64,000 nt of DNA. Source: Ditylenchus dipsaci (Eukaryota > Nematoda > Chromadorea > Rhabditida > Anguinidae). Both the position numbers and the translations under genes were made by a program. Numbering within the stretch: position 1 is the first letter of the stretch; each line of letters begins with the position of its first letter. Under the pieces are notes generated by a model. It saw only the letters and a program-made list of their open reading frames with translations, did no database searches and was not told the origin of the DNA. Location: positions 659,005 through 723,004 of the forward strand of contig SADC01000021.1 in NCBI GenBank assembly GCA_004194705.1. Reading direction: 5' to 3'. This document shows positions 45,201 to 47,403 of this stretch, one piece after another.

Positions 45201-46681
45201 TATGGATCAATTTGGTGTGGATCGATTCGCTTAACGCCCGTAAATGAATATACACCTGGACAAGGGATACCTACCTCTAATTGTGGGGATCGCTTTAATG
45301 AACTCAAAATTTTGATATTATCAAACCTGATTCACCACATGATTTTACATTTGATAGCATGGTTGGTTTTCGATTTAATTTTTTTTTTCAAATTTGTAGG
45401 CCATACACGTGAACATACACCTGACCTAAAGGTACCTACCCTGGCTTTTGGGGTTCGGATGGGTGAAATCGCGGTTTCGGTCCTATCAAACAAGATTTAC
45501 CACACAATTTCACGTCGAAAATAAGGGTTTGAATGTGGTATGTTGACTGTGACTTTACAAAGATTACTTCTACTACTTTTTTGTGCCGGAGGCGAATTGT
45601 CCCGGGAGGCGAATTGTCCCGGAGGCGAATTGTCCTGGAGGCGAATTGTCCCTGGAGGCGAATTGTCCCGGGAGGCGAATCGGCCCGGAGGCGAATTGTC
45701 CCGGGAGGCGAATTGTCCCGGAGGCGAATTGTCGCGGACCCAGTTTTGTTCGGGTTAATAAAATGAGTTATAAAAGTTATTGACACCACTTTTTTAGGTC
45801 GATCTTAAGATTTTTTAGTGTCCAGCCAAAAGCTTAAAATTGGAATTGCTAAAGTCCATAAGAAAGCAATGAAAATAGATCTTTAATATTTCCTCCGAGC
45901 TGAGAAATAAGTCTTTGGAGTCGAGGGTATTTTGGAGGGGAACGTCTTTTCACAGGAAATACGCTATCTTTACATAAAGTCTGATTTATTTGGGTAAAAA
46001 AGTTTCGGCTTTTCCAACTTAACAGATTAATCGATACAGTTTAAACGTTGAATAAGAAAGCTTTAAGGAATAATATGAAAAAAGGAAAATAGGTTTTAAT
46101 TAGGTATGATTTATTGCATCATCTCAAAAAAATGTAATACATAAAGGTCGATTAACAGCAACCGACCTTCAGCGTCAGGAGCATGCAGACAATGAAATTG
46201 AATGAAGAGTTTTTCAACTGGCACAAAGGCGGTGATTGTTATGTTTAAGGTAGCATGCGGACTTCTAGAAAATGTGGTACATTTTAAGATTGATAACAAG
46301 TAATTCTGAAAATCTTACATATTTGTTCCTACAGGAAGGACGGAGTGGGGATATAGTAAAACCTGCAAAAGATTTTACATTTAGATTCAAATATAAAAGT
46401 CTAAAAATGACAACCTCTAAGTCTCCAGGTGAGCACGAATCAATTGGTTCAGTTTGAGCAACATTTTCACTGAAATCGTCATAACACTGCTTAGTTTGAT
46501 AAACAAAAGTGTGGTTTCTCAAAGTTGATACATCTTCCACAGAGGAATTTGGAAAATTGAAGAATGTCAGCTCATAGGGGCAGTCGGCAAGTAAGCCAGA
46601 AGGCAGGATAAATATAGCAAAGACAATTTTGTAGAAAATTAAGAGGTTTAGGTGTTTTAGGGCGCTAAGAAGTGAATGCAT
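5652..46681 (-). CDS. IL-17 receptor-like transmembrane protein with SEFIR domain, 12 exons over 41 kb
   Basis: Cell-surface receptor of the interleukin-17 receptor class, which signals through SEFIR-SEFIR contact with Act1-type adaptors; nematodes have such receptors (ILCR-1/ILCR-2). Exons on the minus strand: 46681-46415, 46362-46319, 46264-46167, 41265-41144, 41093-41005, 40959-40812, 34006-33622, 15820-15578, 15523-15363, 15307-15220, 6284-5768, 5714-5652. Every junction keeps phase, and the sum is 742 codons once one missing base near 5832-5834 is allowed for. Layout: signal peptide about 1-33, two-part ectodomain with N-x-S/T sites and paired cysteines to about 370, transmembrane helix about 375-403 formed across a 17.8-kb intron, SEFIR about 423-610, and a charged tail. 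Some donors are unusual (GTTGTC, GTCGGT, GTCAGC), so the small 5' exons are less certain than the membrane and SEFIR exons. The largest introns are 4.9, 6.8, 17.8 and 8.9 kb and are full of transposons and other genes. Confidence 0.8.
6410..6895. mobile_element. Palindromic element with CAGTGTTTGCACTCACA ends
   Basis: The left arm starts near CAGTGTTTGCACTCACAG and the right arm ends near GTGAGTGAAAACACCG. The inner arms are long inverted copies around GAAATTTCAGTCTTTAATAT. The ends resemble the GTGAG-rich hAT-type elements at 18201-19821 and 54606-54791. I could not read a clean TSD. Non-coding. Confidence 0.55.
7198..7325. repeat. GC-rich GCCGGCGCC repeat block
   Basis: Clustered GCGCCGGCG and CGCCGCCGGC motifs in an otherwise AT-rich intron. 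A similar short cluster lies at 41400-41450, and the GC-rich MITE at 988-1538 is related in composition only. The ends are not resolved. The 93-codon frame across it is low-complexity and not supported as a gene. Confidence 0.4.
7553..7558 (-). terminator. AATAAA polyadenylation signal
   Basis: AATAAA on the minus strand about 40 nt downstream of the TGA that ends the exon at 7591, so the small zinc-finger gene appears to have its own 3' end. Confidence 0.5.
7591..8130 (-). CDS. Short BED/hAT-like zinc-finger gene fragment, last exons
   Basis: Two exons are visible. The upstream one (about 8130-7975) encodes a C2HC finger, [17 protein letters not shown], of the kind at the N-terminus of hAT-derived proteins. 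The last exon starts after GGTTTCTTTAG near 7766 and ends at TGA 7591; it encodes an acidic tail ([19 protein letters not shown]). The stretch between 7960 and 7766 may hold another small exon, but the splice choice is ambiguous. The fragment at 54002-54352 encodes a similar finger, which points to a transposon-derived family. It lies on the same strand inside the 8.9-kb intron of the receptor gene. Function unknown. Confidence 0.45.
8281..8707. mobile_element. pogo/Tigger-like MITE, CAGTCAAACCTCGATATAGT ends, TA TSD
   Basis: A full palindrome of 427 bp. The ends are CAGTCAAACCTCGATATAGT and its inverse, flanked by TA on both sides. Terminal CAGT..ACTG with TA duplication is the rule for pogo/Tigger elements. 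Non-coding. Relatives in this window lie at 12878-13665, 18576-18785, 38705-38862 and 39799-40653. Confidence 0.8.
9180..9255 (+). pseudogene. tRNA-like relic with intact D-arm half
   Basis: CCGATAGCTCAAATGGTTAG matches the 5' half and A box of a tRNA, followed by GAGCGCCGACTTGGAAG. The anticodon stem does not close, and the T-arm is replaced by a T-run (GTTGGATTTTTTTCCCAGG). I treat it as a tRNA-derived fragment, possibly part of a SINE, not a working tRNA gene. Confidence 0.5.
9297..9545. mobile_element. Palindromic MITE, TCCCCAAAAGTGGGAATTTTC arms; half copy at 8906
   Basis: Inverted arms around CCCCAAAAGTGGGAATTTT and its complement, with outer motifs GATAACGTATTT and GAAATTACGCTATTT. 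A second left half lies at 8906-8985. Non-coding. Confidence 0.6.
9590..10199. mobile_element. Foldback element, TAGTAGCGAATACC ends and C/G tracts
   Basis: The left end TAGTAGCGAATACCACCCCCC mirrors the right end GGTGTTGGTATTCGCTACTA in short pieces. Inner arms around ACATCCTCAGCTTTCAATCG are long inverted copies. The two short reading frames here are mirror products. Confidence 0.65.
10348..10800 (-). pseudogene. 3' end of an unidentified minus-strand gene (helical protein), possibly broken
   Basis: AATAAA (10353-10348, minus) follows open reading on the minus strand. A segment at about 10790-10690 reads [20 protein letters not shown] and continues, after a one-base slip, as [16 protein letters not shown]. 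After an intron of about 50 nt it resumes as [20 protein letters not shown]. One in-frame TAA then interrupts before [19 protein letters not shown] and a final stop near 10436. The chain looks like a real protein with damage, but I do not recognise the family. It sits in the 8.9-kb intron of the receptor gene. Confidence 0.35.
10967..11755. mobile_element. Foldback element with C-tract TIRs (GAAATTTCGGCGCTACT ends)
   Basis: The left end GAAATTTCGACGCTACTTTG and the right end ATAGTAGCGCCGAAATTTC are inverted. The left arm has three tandem units ending in CCCCCCC plus TTTGATATA. The interior includes a copy of the GCGCATCTCAA dispersed repeat (11300-11470). A sister element is at 18939-19603. 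Confidence 0.6.
11800..12225 (-). pseudogene. Probable intermediate-filament protein pseudogene (end of coiled-coil rod)
   Basis: Minus-strand frames give an alanine/lysine/glutamine-rich helix ([20 protein letters not shown]), then after a 60-nt intron [22 protein letters not shown], and finally [20 protein letters not shown]. The last segment fits the rod-end signature of intermediate filaments ([IL]-x-[TA]-Y-x-x-LL-E-GE). Several in-frame TAG codons interrupt the frame, so it is a relic, or a gene with several sequence errors. The end of the relic abuts the foldback at 10967-11755. Confidence 0.4.
12300..12870. other. AT-rich intronic stretch without recognised features
   Basis: Part of the 8.9-kb receptor intron. 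I see no splice-bounded reading frame, inverted repeat or RNA gene here on either strand. Confidence 0.5.
12878..13665. mobile_element. pogo/Tigger-like element, CAGTCGACCCTCGATATAAC end
   Basis: Begins CAGTCGACCCTCGATATAAC after TA and ends GTTATATCAAGGGCTTACTG before TA. Extra internal copies of GGGGCCGTTATATCGAGG occur at both ends. About 790 bp; no transposase frame survives. Confidence 0.7.
13702..13910. repeat. Small palindromic repeat (AAGTCTGAATTCTTGCCC arms)
   Basis: The arms AAAGTCTGAATTCTTGCCC and GGGCAAGAATTCAGACTTT are inverted around a short centre with GGGTAATTCACCC. Non-coding. Between here and 14488 the sequence holds G-tracts and a copy of the dispersed GCGCATCTCAA repeat at 14040-14150, nothing else. 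Confidence 0.55.
14489..14916. mobile_element. hAT-type foldback MITE, TAGGGTGGTGCGGTTACGG ends, 8-bp TSD
   Basis: A palindrome with ends TAGGGTGGTGCGGTTACGG and its inverse. The direct repeat GCTAAAAT flanks both sides exactly (14481-14488 and 14917-14924). Arms extend over about 200 bp each. Non-coding. Confidence 0.8.
15220..15820 (-). CDS. IL-17R-like gene, exons 8-10: transmembrane helix and SEFIR core
   Basis: Exon 8 (15820-15578) starts after AATTTTACAG and gives [19 protein letters not shown], completing the membrane helix begun in exon 7. It then has [20 protein letters not shown], the first strand and helix of SEFIR, and VLIDQTDL. Exon 9 (15523-15363) follows in phase with [20 protein letters not shown], the strand-loop typical of SEFIR (compare the CSRGT-type loop of IL-17RA), and [11 protein letters not shown], the helix that follows it. 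Exon 10 (15307-15220) is a polar linker. Introns are 54 and 55 nt. This block is the strongest evidence for the receptor assignment. Confidence 0.88.
15905..16065. repeat. Clustered TCCGCATCCGCA / TGCGGATGCGGA repeats
   Basis: Short inverted units of GCGGATGCGG with TGTTCACAATG spacers. The same motif cluster with CATTGTGAAC spacers returns at 20850-20965 in the opposite orientation. These could be the two ends of a larger element enclosing 16-21 kb, but no TSD was found. Confidence 0.5.
16731..17990 (-). CDS. Ulp1-type (C48) cysteine protease with N-terminal FLYWCH-like finger
   Basis: C48 peptidases cleave ubiquitin-like proteins such as SUMO. Read on the minus strand with short introns: a zinc-binding segment [28 protein letters not shown], resembling the FLYWCH/MULE finger; a linker; then [12 protein letters not shown] and [15 protein letters not shown] (the start of Ulp1); [31 protein letters not shown] with the catalytic His (17210-17215); [20 protein letters not shown] with the catalytic Asp; and [20 protein letters not shown] with the Gln and catalytic Cys (16853-16861). 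The end is [18 protein letters not shown] and a stop at 16731. All catalytic residues are present in order. Single missing bases are inferred near 17466, 16815 and possibly 17770; the start codon is not fixed. The whole gene lies inside the element at 16138-19962. Confidence 0.75.
18576..18785. mobile_element. Degenerate pogo-like MITE (GTCGACTTTCGATATAACG)
   Basis: The left end GGTCGACTTTCGATATAACG and right end TTATCGAAAGTTGACTGTG are inverted. A CTCACTCACAGTGAG piece lies in the middle. Non-coding. Confidence 0.55.
18939..19603. mobile_element. Foldback element with C-tract units (GGGCGCTACTCGGTTATA)
   Basis: The left end has three units of GCTACTCGGTTATACCCCCCC and the right end reads GGGTATTACCGAGTAGCGTC. 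The inner palindrome 19079-19305 (CCGCCAATTCAAAAATTTTC arms) is the intact copy of the MITE that is interrupted at 3815-4850. Sister of 10967-11755. Confidence 0.6.
19996..20706. mobile_element. Foldback element, GGCTAGGATACATTTGG ends, GGCAAAA tandem TIRs, 8-bp TSD
   Basis: The ends GGCTAGGATACATTTGG and CCAAATGTATCCTAGCC are perfect inverses, flanked by CGCTTGAC on both sides (19988-19995, 20707-20714). The arms carry units of TTGGCAAAA-type repeats. Each arm also holds an internal tRNA T-arm-like sequence (GGTTCGAATCCACCTGGGTG at about 20505; its complement near 20110). Non-coding; the short frames inside are arm copies. Confidence 0.8.
21037..21204. mobile_element. 168-bp MITE, GCGACAGATTGAGACAAT arms, 9-bp TSD
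   Basis: The arms CAGCGACAGATTGAGACAAT and its inverse enclose a palindrome around CAAATATTTGCCGAATAAGA. The direct repeat TCCTATTTT lies at both borders (21028-21036, 21205-21213). A very short relative is at 48700-48745. Confidence 0.7.
21765..21960. repeat. GAAAACGAAAT / TTCGTTTTCG simple inverted repeats
   Basis: Runs of GAAAACGAAAT switch to ATTCGTTTTCG, forming an imperfect palindrome that starts near CCAGTGTTTTCGTAAACG. This is probably a hAT-type short element, but the right border is unclear. The stretch 21205-21764 has C-tracts and nothing else I can name. Confidence 0.4.
21964..23628. mobile_element. Large MULE-like foldback, GGCTGTACCGAAAAAGG ends, TTGGTAAAA tandem TIRs
   Basis: The ends GGCTGTACCGAAAAAGG and CCTTTCTCGGTACAGCC are inverted. 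The left arm (21985-22130) has seven TTTGGTAAA-containing units, the right arm (23440-23610) the inverse TTTACCAAA units. Inside is a palindrome of the CCAAGTGGTCGTCCACTTGG family (22605-23110) flanked by tRNA T-arm-like motifs. The flanks share only CGATTT, so the TSD is uncertain. Confidence 0.7.
22605..23110. mobile_element. CCAAGTGGTCGTCCACTTGG-family palindromic MITE, copy 1
   Basis: The arms contain AAATGGTCGTCCACTTGGAT and its inverse, a CTGAAGATGGTCTGACAGTGG block and a centre with GCTAACGATTGATTTTGATA. The same layout recurs at 35537-35861, 44831-45130, 63412-63724 and from 63868 to the window end. Confidence 0.7.
23640..23860. repeat. GGACGGCCGGC-rich inverted repeat
   Basis: Repeated GGACGGCCGG units in both orientations between a G-tract at 23652 and GGACGCCGTCC at 23822. 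Non-coding, GC-rich against an AT-rich background. Ends not resolved. Confidence 0.4.
23867..24065. mobile_element. Short hAT-type MITE, TAGAGTT ends, ATAGCCG repeats, near-perfect 8-bp TSD
   Basis: The ends TAGAGTTTTCGAAATAGCCG and GGCTATTTCGTTC..AACTCTA are inverted. The flanks GTTAATAC (23859-23866) and GTTAAGAC (24066-24073) differ at one base. The interior has several AATAGCCG units. Confidence 0.65.
24557..24840 (+). pseudogene. Alpha-tubulin gene fragment captured inside the hAT element
   Basis: The first piece (24557-about 24618) reads [12 protein letters not shown] and, after one missing base at 24593-24595, QVSTSVVEP; a TGA replaces the expected Tyr. After an intron of about 70 nt ending TTTAATTTAG, 24688 onward reads [20 protein letters not shown] and [20 protein letters not shown], which is alpha-tubulin around residues 165-230 with the conserved tubulin order. 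The reading ends at TGA 24838-24840 after the match is lost. Because it keeps an intron it was copied from genomic DNA, not from mRNA. It lies between the left subterminal repeats and the transposase gene. Confidence 0.85.
25137..26732 (-). CDS. hAT transposase with BED zinc finger, multi-exon
   Basis: Catalyses cut-and-paste movement of its element. The start ATG is 26732-26730; exon 1 ends KRK at a GTAAGT donor and exon 2 joins in phase to a BED finger, [30 protein letters not shown]. Later exons give [19 protein letters not shown] and [20 protein letters not shown] (first catalytic Asp region), [15 protein letters not shown] (second Asp region; reached after one missing A at 25915-25919), [11 protein letters not shown] with the conserved C/H pair, and the hATC dimerisation domain [25 protein letters not shown] and [26 protein letters not shown]. 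The stop is at 25137. The expected domain order is complete, so the element may encode a working enzyme if the single-base gap is a sequence error. Confidence 0.8.
27485..27595. repeat. GTGGACCAATTCG tandem units
   Basis: Three units of GTGGACCAATTCGG-type sequence ending CGCGTAACGCCACC. The same motif class appears at 45165-45240 and 63235-63305 and looks like single ends of a MULE-like tandem-TIR family. Confidence 0.4.
27658..28918 (+). CDS. GTF2B: General transcription factor TFIIB
   Basis: TFIIB bridges TBP at the promoter and RNA polymerase II in the nucleus. Exons: 27658-27760 (or -27773), 27804-27959, 28012-28253, 28302-28411, 28458-28552, 28606-28682, 28736-28764, 28815-28918. The zinc ribbon [19 protein letters not shown] is at residues 6-34, followed by the B-linker [11 protein letters not shown], the first cyclin fold ([39 protein letters not shown]) and the second ([40 protein letters not shown]). 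The C-terminus [17 protein letters not shown] appears only after one missing base at 28854-28855. Intron 1 is either 30 nt, adding four residues, or 43 nt with one missing base; the second fits the family length better. About 305 residues (human 316). The gene lies antisense inside the receptor's 17.8-kb intron. Confidence 0.92.
29004..29009 (+). terminator. AATAAA polyadenylation signal of TFIIB
   Basis: AATAAA 86 nt after the TFIIB stop codon, in GATAATAAAGATTTTG. No competing signal lies closer. Confidence 0.6.
29238..29408. mobile_element. Palindromic MITE, CAGAACCTTTGGGGCC ends
   Basis: Near-perfect inverted arms of about 75 bp: CAGAACCTTTGGGCCCCACT versus AGTGGCCCCAAAGGTTCTG, with inner TCATTTTAAGTCTAATCTAT. 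I could not read a convincing TSD. The 300 bases before it, downstream of TFIIB, hold no other feature. Confidence 0.65.
29445..29525. repeat. AAATTTCGTCG tandem units (single TIR-like array)
   Basis: Four units of AAAATTTCGTCGCG / GAAATTTCGTCG in 80 bp. It has the same style as the tandem TIRs of the MULE-like elements, but no partner array was found. A dispersed GCGCATCTCAA repeat copy follows at 29570-29700; 29700-30387 has no recognised feature. Confidence 0.4.
30388..30826. mobile_element. Foldback element, AAGGTACGTTCACA ends, GTGTCGACC motif centre
   Basis: The arms AAGGTACGTTCACA and TGTGAACGTGCCTT are inverted. Both arms carry AACGCGGGAAGAGCTGTAC and CAAGAAAAAAAAGTAC in opposite orientation; the centre has GAGTGTCGACCTGAGTG units. 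The 123-codon frame is a by-product. TSD not clear. Confidence 0.65.
31115..31650 (+). pseudogene. MDN1: Midasin (MDN1/Rea1) AAA-module fragment with internal deletion
   Basis: Midasin is the giant AAA ATPase of 60S ribosome assembly. Exon A (about 31130-31203) reads [20 protein letters not shown]; an intron of 50 nt joins in phase to exon B (31254-31357), [20 protein letters not shown] with the P-loop GSQGAGKSS, then NLSEQT; a second intron of 51 nt joins [12 protein letters not shown] and FAWKDGP (31409-31488). The stretch of about 24 residues carrying the Walker B DEMNLA-type motif is missing: the frame passes a TAA and resumes as [20 protein letters not shown]. Normal introns mean a DNA-level copy. 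Nothing else of the roughly 5000-residue protein is present, so it is a relic, inside the receptor intron. Confidence 0.8.
31830..32531. mobile_element. MULE-like foldback, GGGCAATACTTTTTT ends, GACCCAGATTCAC tandem TIRs
   Basis: The left arm 31840-32120 is built of alternating TTTTTTTGACCCAGATTCAC and CTGTCCCAGATTTGAC units; the right arm (32300-32520) holds the inverse plus the inner palindrome ACCACAGGGGGACCAAGCAC. The flanks GTCAATAAA (31821-31829) and GTCCATTAA (32532-32540) match at 7 of 9 bases. Non-coding. The arms are unequal, consistent with unit gain or loss in the left array. Confidence 0.7.
32836..33537. mobile_element. MULE-like foldback, GGCTCTACCCTTGTTCTTCA ends, TTCTTCAACCG tandem TIRs
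   Basis: The ends GGCTCTACCCTTGTTCTTCA and TGAAAAACAAGGGTAGAGCC are inverted. The arms hold units of GTTCTTCAACC / GGTTGAATAA. The flanks TGTTTCAC (32828-32835) and TGTTTTAC (33538-33545) differ at one base. The inner palindrome spans 32995-33130 with C/G tracts. A relative is at 47030-47340. Confidence 0.7.
33622..34006 (-). CDS. IL-17R-like gene, exon 7: membrane-proximal ectodomain and start of TM helix
   Basis: The exon opens after ATTTGTTTGTAG with [11 protein letters not shown] and [12 protein letters not shown], completing the beta sandwich begun by [14 protein letters not shown] in exon 6; the joined strands resemble the second fibronectin-like domain of IL-17 receptors. It continues with a cysteine-rich segment ([25 protein letters not shown], with an N-F-T glycosylation site) and ends AKAIGIGIF at a GTAAGT donor, phase 1. 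The next exon is 17.8 kb away and supplies the rest of the membrane helix. Confidence 0.8.
34310..34510. repeat. GGTGCCGTGAG inverted repeats
   Basis: Units of GGCACCGGTGCCG and GTGCCGTGAGCTGG occur in both orientations around a short AT centre. Probable short hAT-type element; ends and TSD not resolved. A further block of GGGGTA/TACCCC motifs follows to 34625. Confidence 0.4.
34692..36699. mobile_element. MULE-like element, CGACACTTCGCTATGAGG ends, 9-bp TSD
   Basis: The left end GGTAAAACGACACTTCGCTA and the right end TAGCGAAGTGTCCTAGCCCC are inverted, with tandem units of GGACAGTTCGCTATG. The 9-bp direct repeat AAAAACAGA flanks the element (34683-34691, 36700-36708). An internal extra end (GGGCTAGGACACTTCGCTAT at 36093) and a tandem GACAATTTATCCCC array (35283-35400) show rearrangement or nesting. 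It also contains the palindrome 35537-35861. It lies in the 6.8-kb receptor intron. Confidence 0.7.
35537..35861. mobile_element. CCAAGTGGTCGTCCACTTGG-family palindromic MITE, copy 2
   Basis: The arms ACCAAGTGGTCGTCCACTTG and its inverse, with CATGCCGAAGATGGTTTGAT in the left arm and ATCATCTTCAGCATGCCTGA-type sequence in the right. The centre carries AATTGATTTTGACAAAACT. Confidence 0.65.
36770..37055. repeat. TTCACATGTGAATT palindromic unit cluster
   Basis: About a dozen degenerate copies of AATTCACATGTGAATC/T in both orientations over 280 bp, with ACGTCA spacers. The arrangement is that of the subterminal repeats of a short hAT-type element; no borders were resolved. Confidence 0.5.
37306..38407. 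mobile_element. piggyBac-like element, CCCTCTTTTGCCGG ends, TTAA target
   Basis: The left end CCCTCTTTTGCCGGTTGGCC and the right end GACGCCGGCAAAAGAGGG are inverted. TTAA follows the right end; the left has the degenerate ATAA. Inner TTGGCCAGC / GCTGGCCAA-type motifs occur on both sides. A hAT MITE is nested at 37999-38167. A half-copy with an intact TTAACCCTGTTTTGCCGG junction is at 55508. No transposase frame is present. Confidence 0.65.
37999..38167. mobile_element. hAT-type MITE, TAGGGTTGG ends, GGTAATTACCCGG repeats, 8-bp TSD
   Basis: The ends TAGGGTTGG and CCAACCCTA, flanked exactly by GTATTATT on both sides (37991-37998, 38168-38175). The interior is almost entirely CCGGGTAATTACC palindromes. 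Only 169 bp. Confidence 0.8.
38705..38862. mobile_element. pogo-like MITE, CAGTCGACGCTCTCCATTGC ends, TA TSD
   Basis: A 158-bp palindrome with ends CAGTCGACGCTCTCCATTGC and its inverse, TA on both sides and inner CAAAAGTTCGTTCCCACCTC arms. It is inserted in another palindromic repeat (38690-39030, GATGATGCAACAGCTG type). Confidence 0.75.
39400..39797. mobile_element. Foldback element (GCAGCAAGTATATTAG / GATGGTGTTATCAC arms)
   Basis: Long inverted arms: CTTTTAGTCACAGCAGCAAG with ACTTGCTGCTGTGACTAAAAG, and AATGATAACACCGTCATGTA with TATATGATGGTGTTATCACT. It ends two bases before the pogo element at 39799. The short frames in it are arm copies. Confidence 0.6.
39799..40653. mobile_element. pogo-like element, CAGTCGACGCTCTCCATAAC ends
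   Basis: The ends CAGTCGACGCTCTCCATAAC and GTTATCGAGAGCGTCGACTG are inverted; CA (left, mutated TA) and TA (right) flank it. Several inner TCCGTTATGGAGAG copies. 855 bp, no surviving transposase. Confidence 0.7.
40812..41265 (-). CDS. IL-17R-like gene, exons 4-6: middle of ectodomain
   Basis: Exon 4 (41265-41144) reads [20 protein letters not shown] and ends ALNFT at an unusual GTCAGC donor; exon 5 (41093-41005) gives [20 protein letters not shown] followed by WPKPCR, the strand pattern closing the first receptor domain; exon 6 (40959-40812) reads [20 protein letters not shown] and [14 protein letters not shown], ending at GTACGT. Phases 1, 0, 2 and 0 all agree with the neighbours. N-F-T and N-I-T are potential glycosylation sites, and the cysteines fit disulfides. 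The exon 4/5 intron is only 50 nt. Confidence 0.75.
41735..41805 (+). pseudogene. tRNA-derived sequence with A and B boxes
   Basis: TGGCGCAGTGGTATGAG fits a tRNA A box and AGTTCGATTCCC a B box, 40 nt apart, but the cloverleaf is not closed and there is no valid acceptor stem. The inverted copy is at 42660-42720. Likely a SINE-like or tRNA-derived arm of the palindrome, not a working tRNA. Confidence 0.5.
41879..42465. mobile_element. MULE-like element, GGACGATACG ends, GTGCCACGTTTT tandem TIRs, 9-bp TSD
   Basis: Starts GGACGATACG and ends CGTTTTATCC, flanked by GACAAATTA on both sides (41870-41878, 42466-42474). The left array runs 41915-42220 in units of about 20 bp (GTGAAAAAGTGCCACGTTTT, then GTGAAAATCTGCTACGTTTT); the right has four inverse units. 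The element at 50019-50440 has the same plan with GCCCGCG in place of GCCACG. The short reading frames in both strands follow the 21-bp unit. Confidence 0.8.
42040..42210. repeat. Tandem repeat, 20-21-bp unit GTGAAAATCTGCTACGTTTT
   Basis: Eight or nine near-identical head-to-tail units within the left TIR of the MULE-like element. Unit variants change one base in CTGCTACG/CTGCCACG/GTGCCACG and step from 20 to 21 bp, indicating local array expansion. Confidence 0.75.
43557..43941 (+). pseudogene. Unidentified open frame with one internal TAA
   Basis: Reading in one frame: [20 protein letters not shown], then [18 protein letters not shown], a TAA at about 43675-43677, then [40 protein letters not shown] and a serine-rich end with a stop at 43939-43941. 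Outside the single stop the frame is open for 128 codons with non-repetitive composition. I do not recognise the family. It could be a pseudogene exon or an exon pair with a sequence error. Confidence 0.4.
43982..45741. mobile_element. MULE-like element, GACAATTCGCCTCC tandem TIRs, 9-bp TSD
   Basis: Begins GGGACACGGACAATTCGCCT and ends AGGCGAATTGTCGCGGACCC; AGTTTTGTT flanks both sides exactly (43973-43981, 45742-45750). Nine GACAATTCGCCTCC units at the left, eight inverse units at the right. The interior has the palindrome 44831-45130 and a GTGTGGATCAATTTGG cluster (45165-45240) and no recognisable gene. 1760 bp. The following stretch to 46166 shows nothing else. Confidence 0.85.
44831..45130. 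mobile_element. CCAAGTGGTCGTCCACTTGG-family palindromic MITE, copy 3
   Basis: The arms TCAAGTGGTCGTCAATTTGG and CCAAGTGGACGACCACTTGG enclose GCATGCTGAAGATGGTTCGA and its inverse. Same plan as the other copies. A lone arm-like piece is at 44680-44720. Confidence 0.65.
46167..46681 (-). CDS. IL-17R-like gene, exons 1-3: signal peptide and N-terminal ectodomain
   Basis: Start ATG 46681-46679, chosen because it is followed directly by a hydrophobic stretch ([20 protein letters not shown]) typical of a signal peptide; an in-frame upstream ATG (46759) would add 26 residues before it. Exon 1 ends PGDLE, and exons 2 and 3 give [14 protein letters not shown] and [28 protein letters not shown]. Glycosylation sites N-S-S, N-H-T and N-I-T are visible. 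The donors GTTGTC (46414) and GTCGGT (46166) are weak, but the phases fit; a read-through alternative for exon 1 to 46299 keeps an open frame. Confidence 0.65.
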
Positions 46682-47029
46682 TCCATGTTTCAAAGAAGTA
46701 GTCAGATCTGAATCTGAAAATCTTTTTAAATCAGAATTTGCAACGATCGAATGGAACAATCAAATCCACGTTTACTTTCGAGCGGTCTTTGACCAAAAGC
46801 CAGCTTTAAACCCTTTCTCACAATATATTTAACATAGCATGAAAAAATTAAAAAAATTATTTATTTTACTTTGGTGTCCCTTAAGCTCCAACCCCTTTCC
46901 TGGACGAGACATCTCTTGTAATCAAGAGATGTGCTCGGTCACAAATTATCAGAGAATGGCAAGCTGCAATATTTAAAAAAACCAGGGAGGGGAGTGAAGA
47001 CTTAGAAAAGAGGATCCGATGGTGATAAA

Positions 47030-47340
47030 TAAAAACGTCTCGAAACATATTCTTCAACCGGCTTATTTATCAGCCGGACTATTCCTTAACCAGTCTATTC
47101 TTTGACCGGATTGTTCTACAGACACTGAAAAAGCGGTTTATTCTTCAACTGATCCTTTTTTTCAACCGAATTGATGTACTCCCATTTTTCAATAGAACAA
47201 CCCAGCAGAAGAATAGCCAAATAAAAACGATAGAGATTGAAGGATATCCGGTTAATGAGCAACTTGCTTGAAGAATATGGGGTTAAATGATTGTTAGGTT
47301 GAAAAATATGTATATAGTCGCGAAAACTACAGTCTCGCAC
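47030..47340. mobile_element. ATTCTTCAACCG-type tandem-TIR element, relative of 32836-33537
   Basis: The left units TATTCTTCAACCGGCTTATT and TTCTTTGACCGGATTG, the right units GGTTAATGAGCAACTTGC and GGTTGAAAAATATG are inverse in type. Ends degenerate and TSD not read. It lies between the receptor 5' end and the MRPS16 3' end. Confidence 0.45.
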
Positions 47341-47374
47341 AAGAAACCCCACTCAACGACAAGCAATAAACAAT

Positions 47375-47380
47375 TTTATT
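47375..47380 (-). terminator. AATAAA polyadenylation signal of MRPS16
   Basis: AATAAA on the minus strand, 24 nt downstream of the MRPS16 stop codon (47404), close enough to be the functional signal. Confidence 0.65.
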
Positions 47381-47403
47381 GGAAAGATTTACAACAATGA
47401 GAT

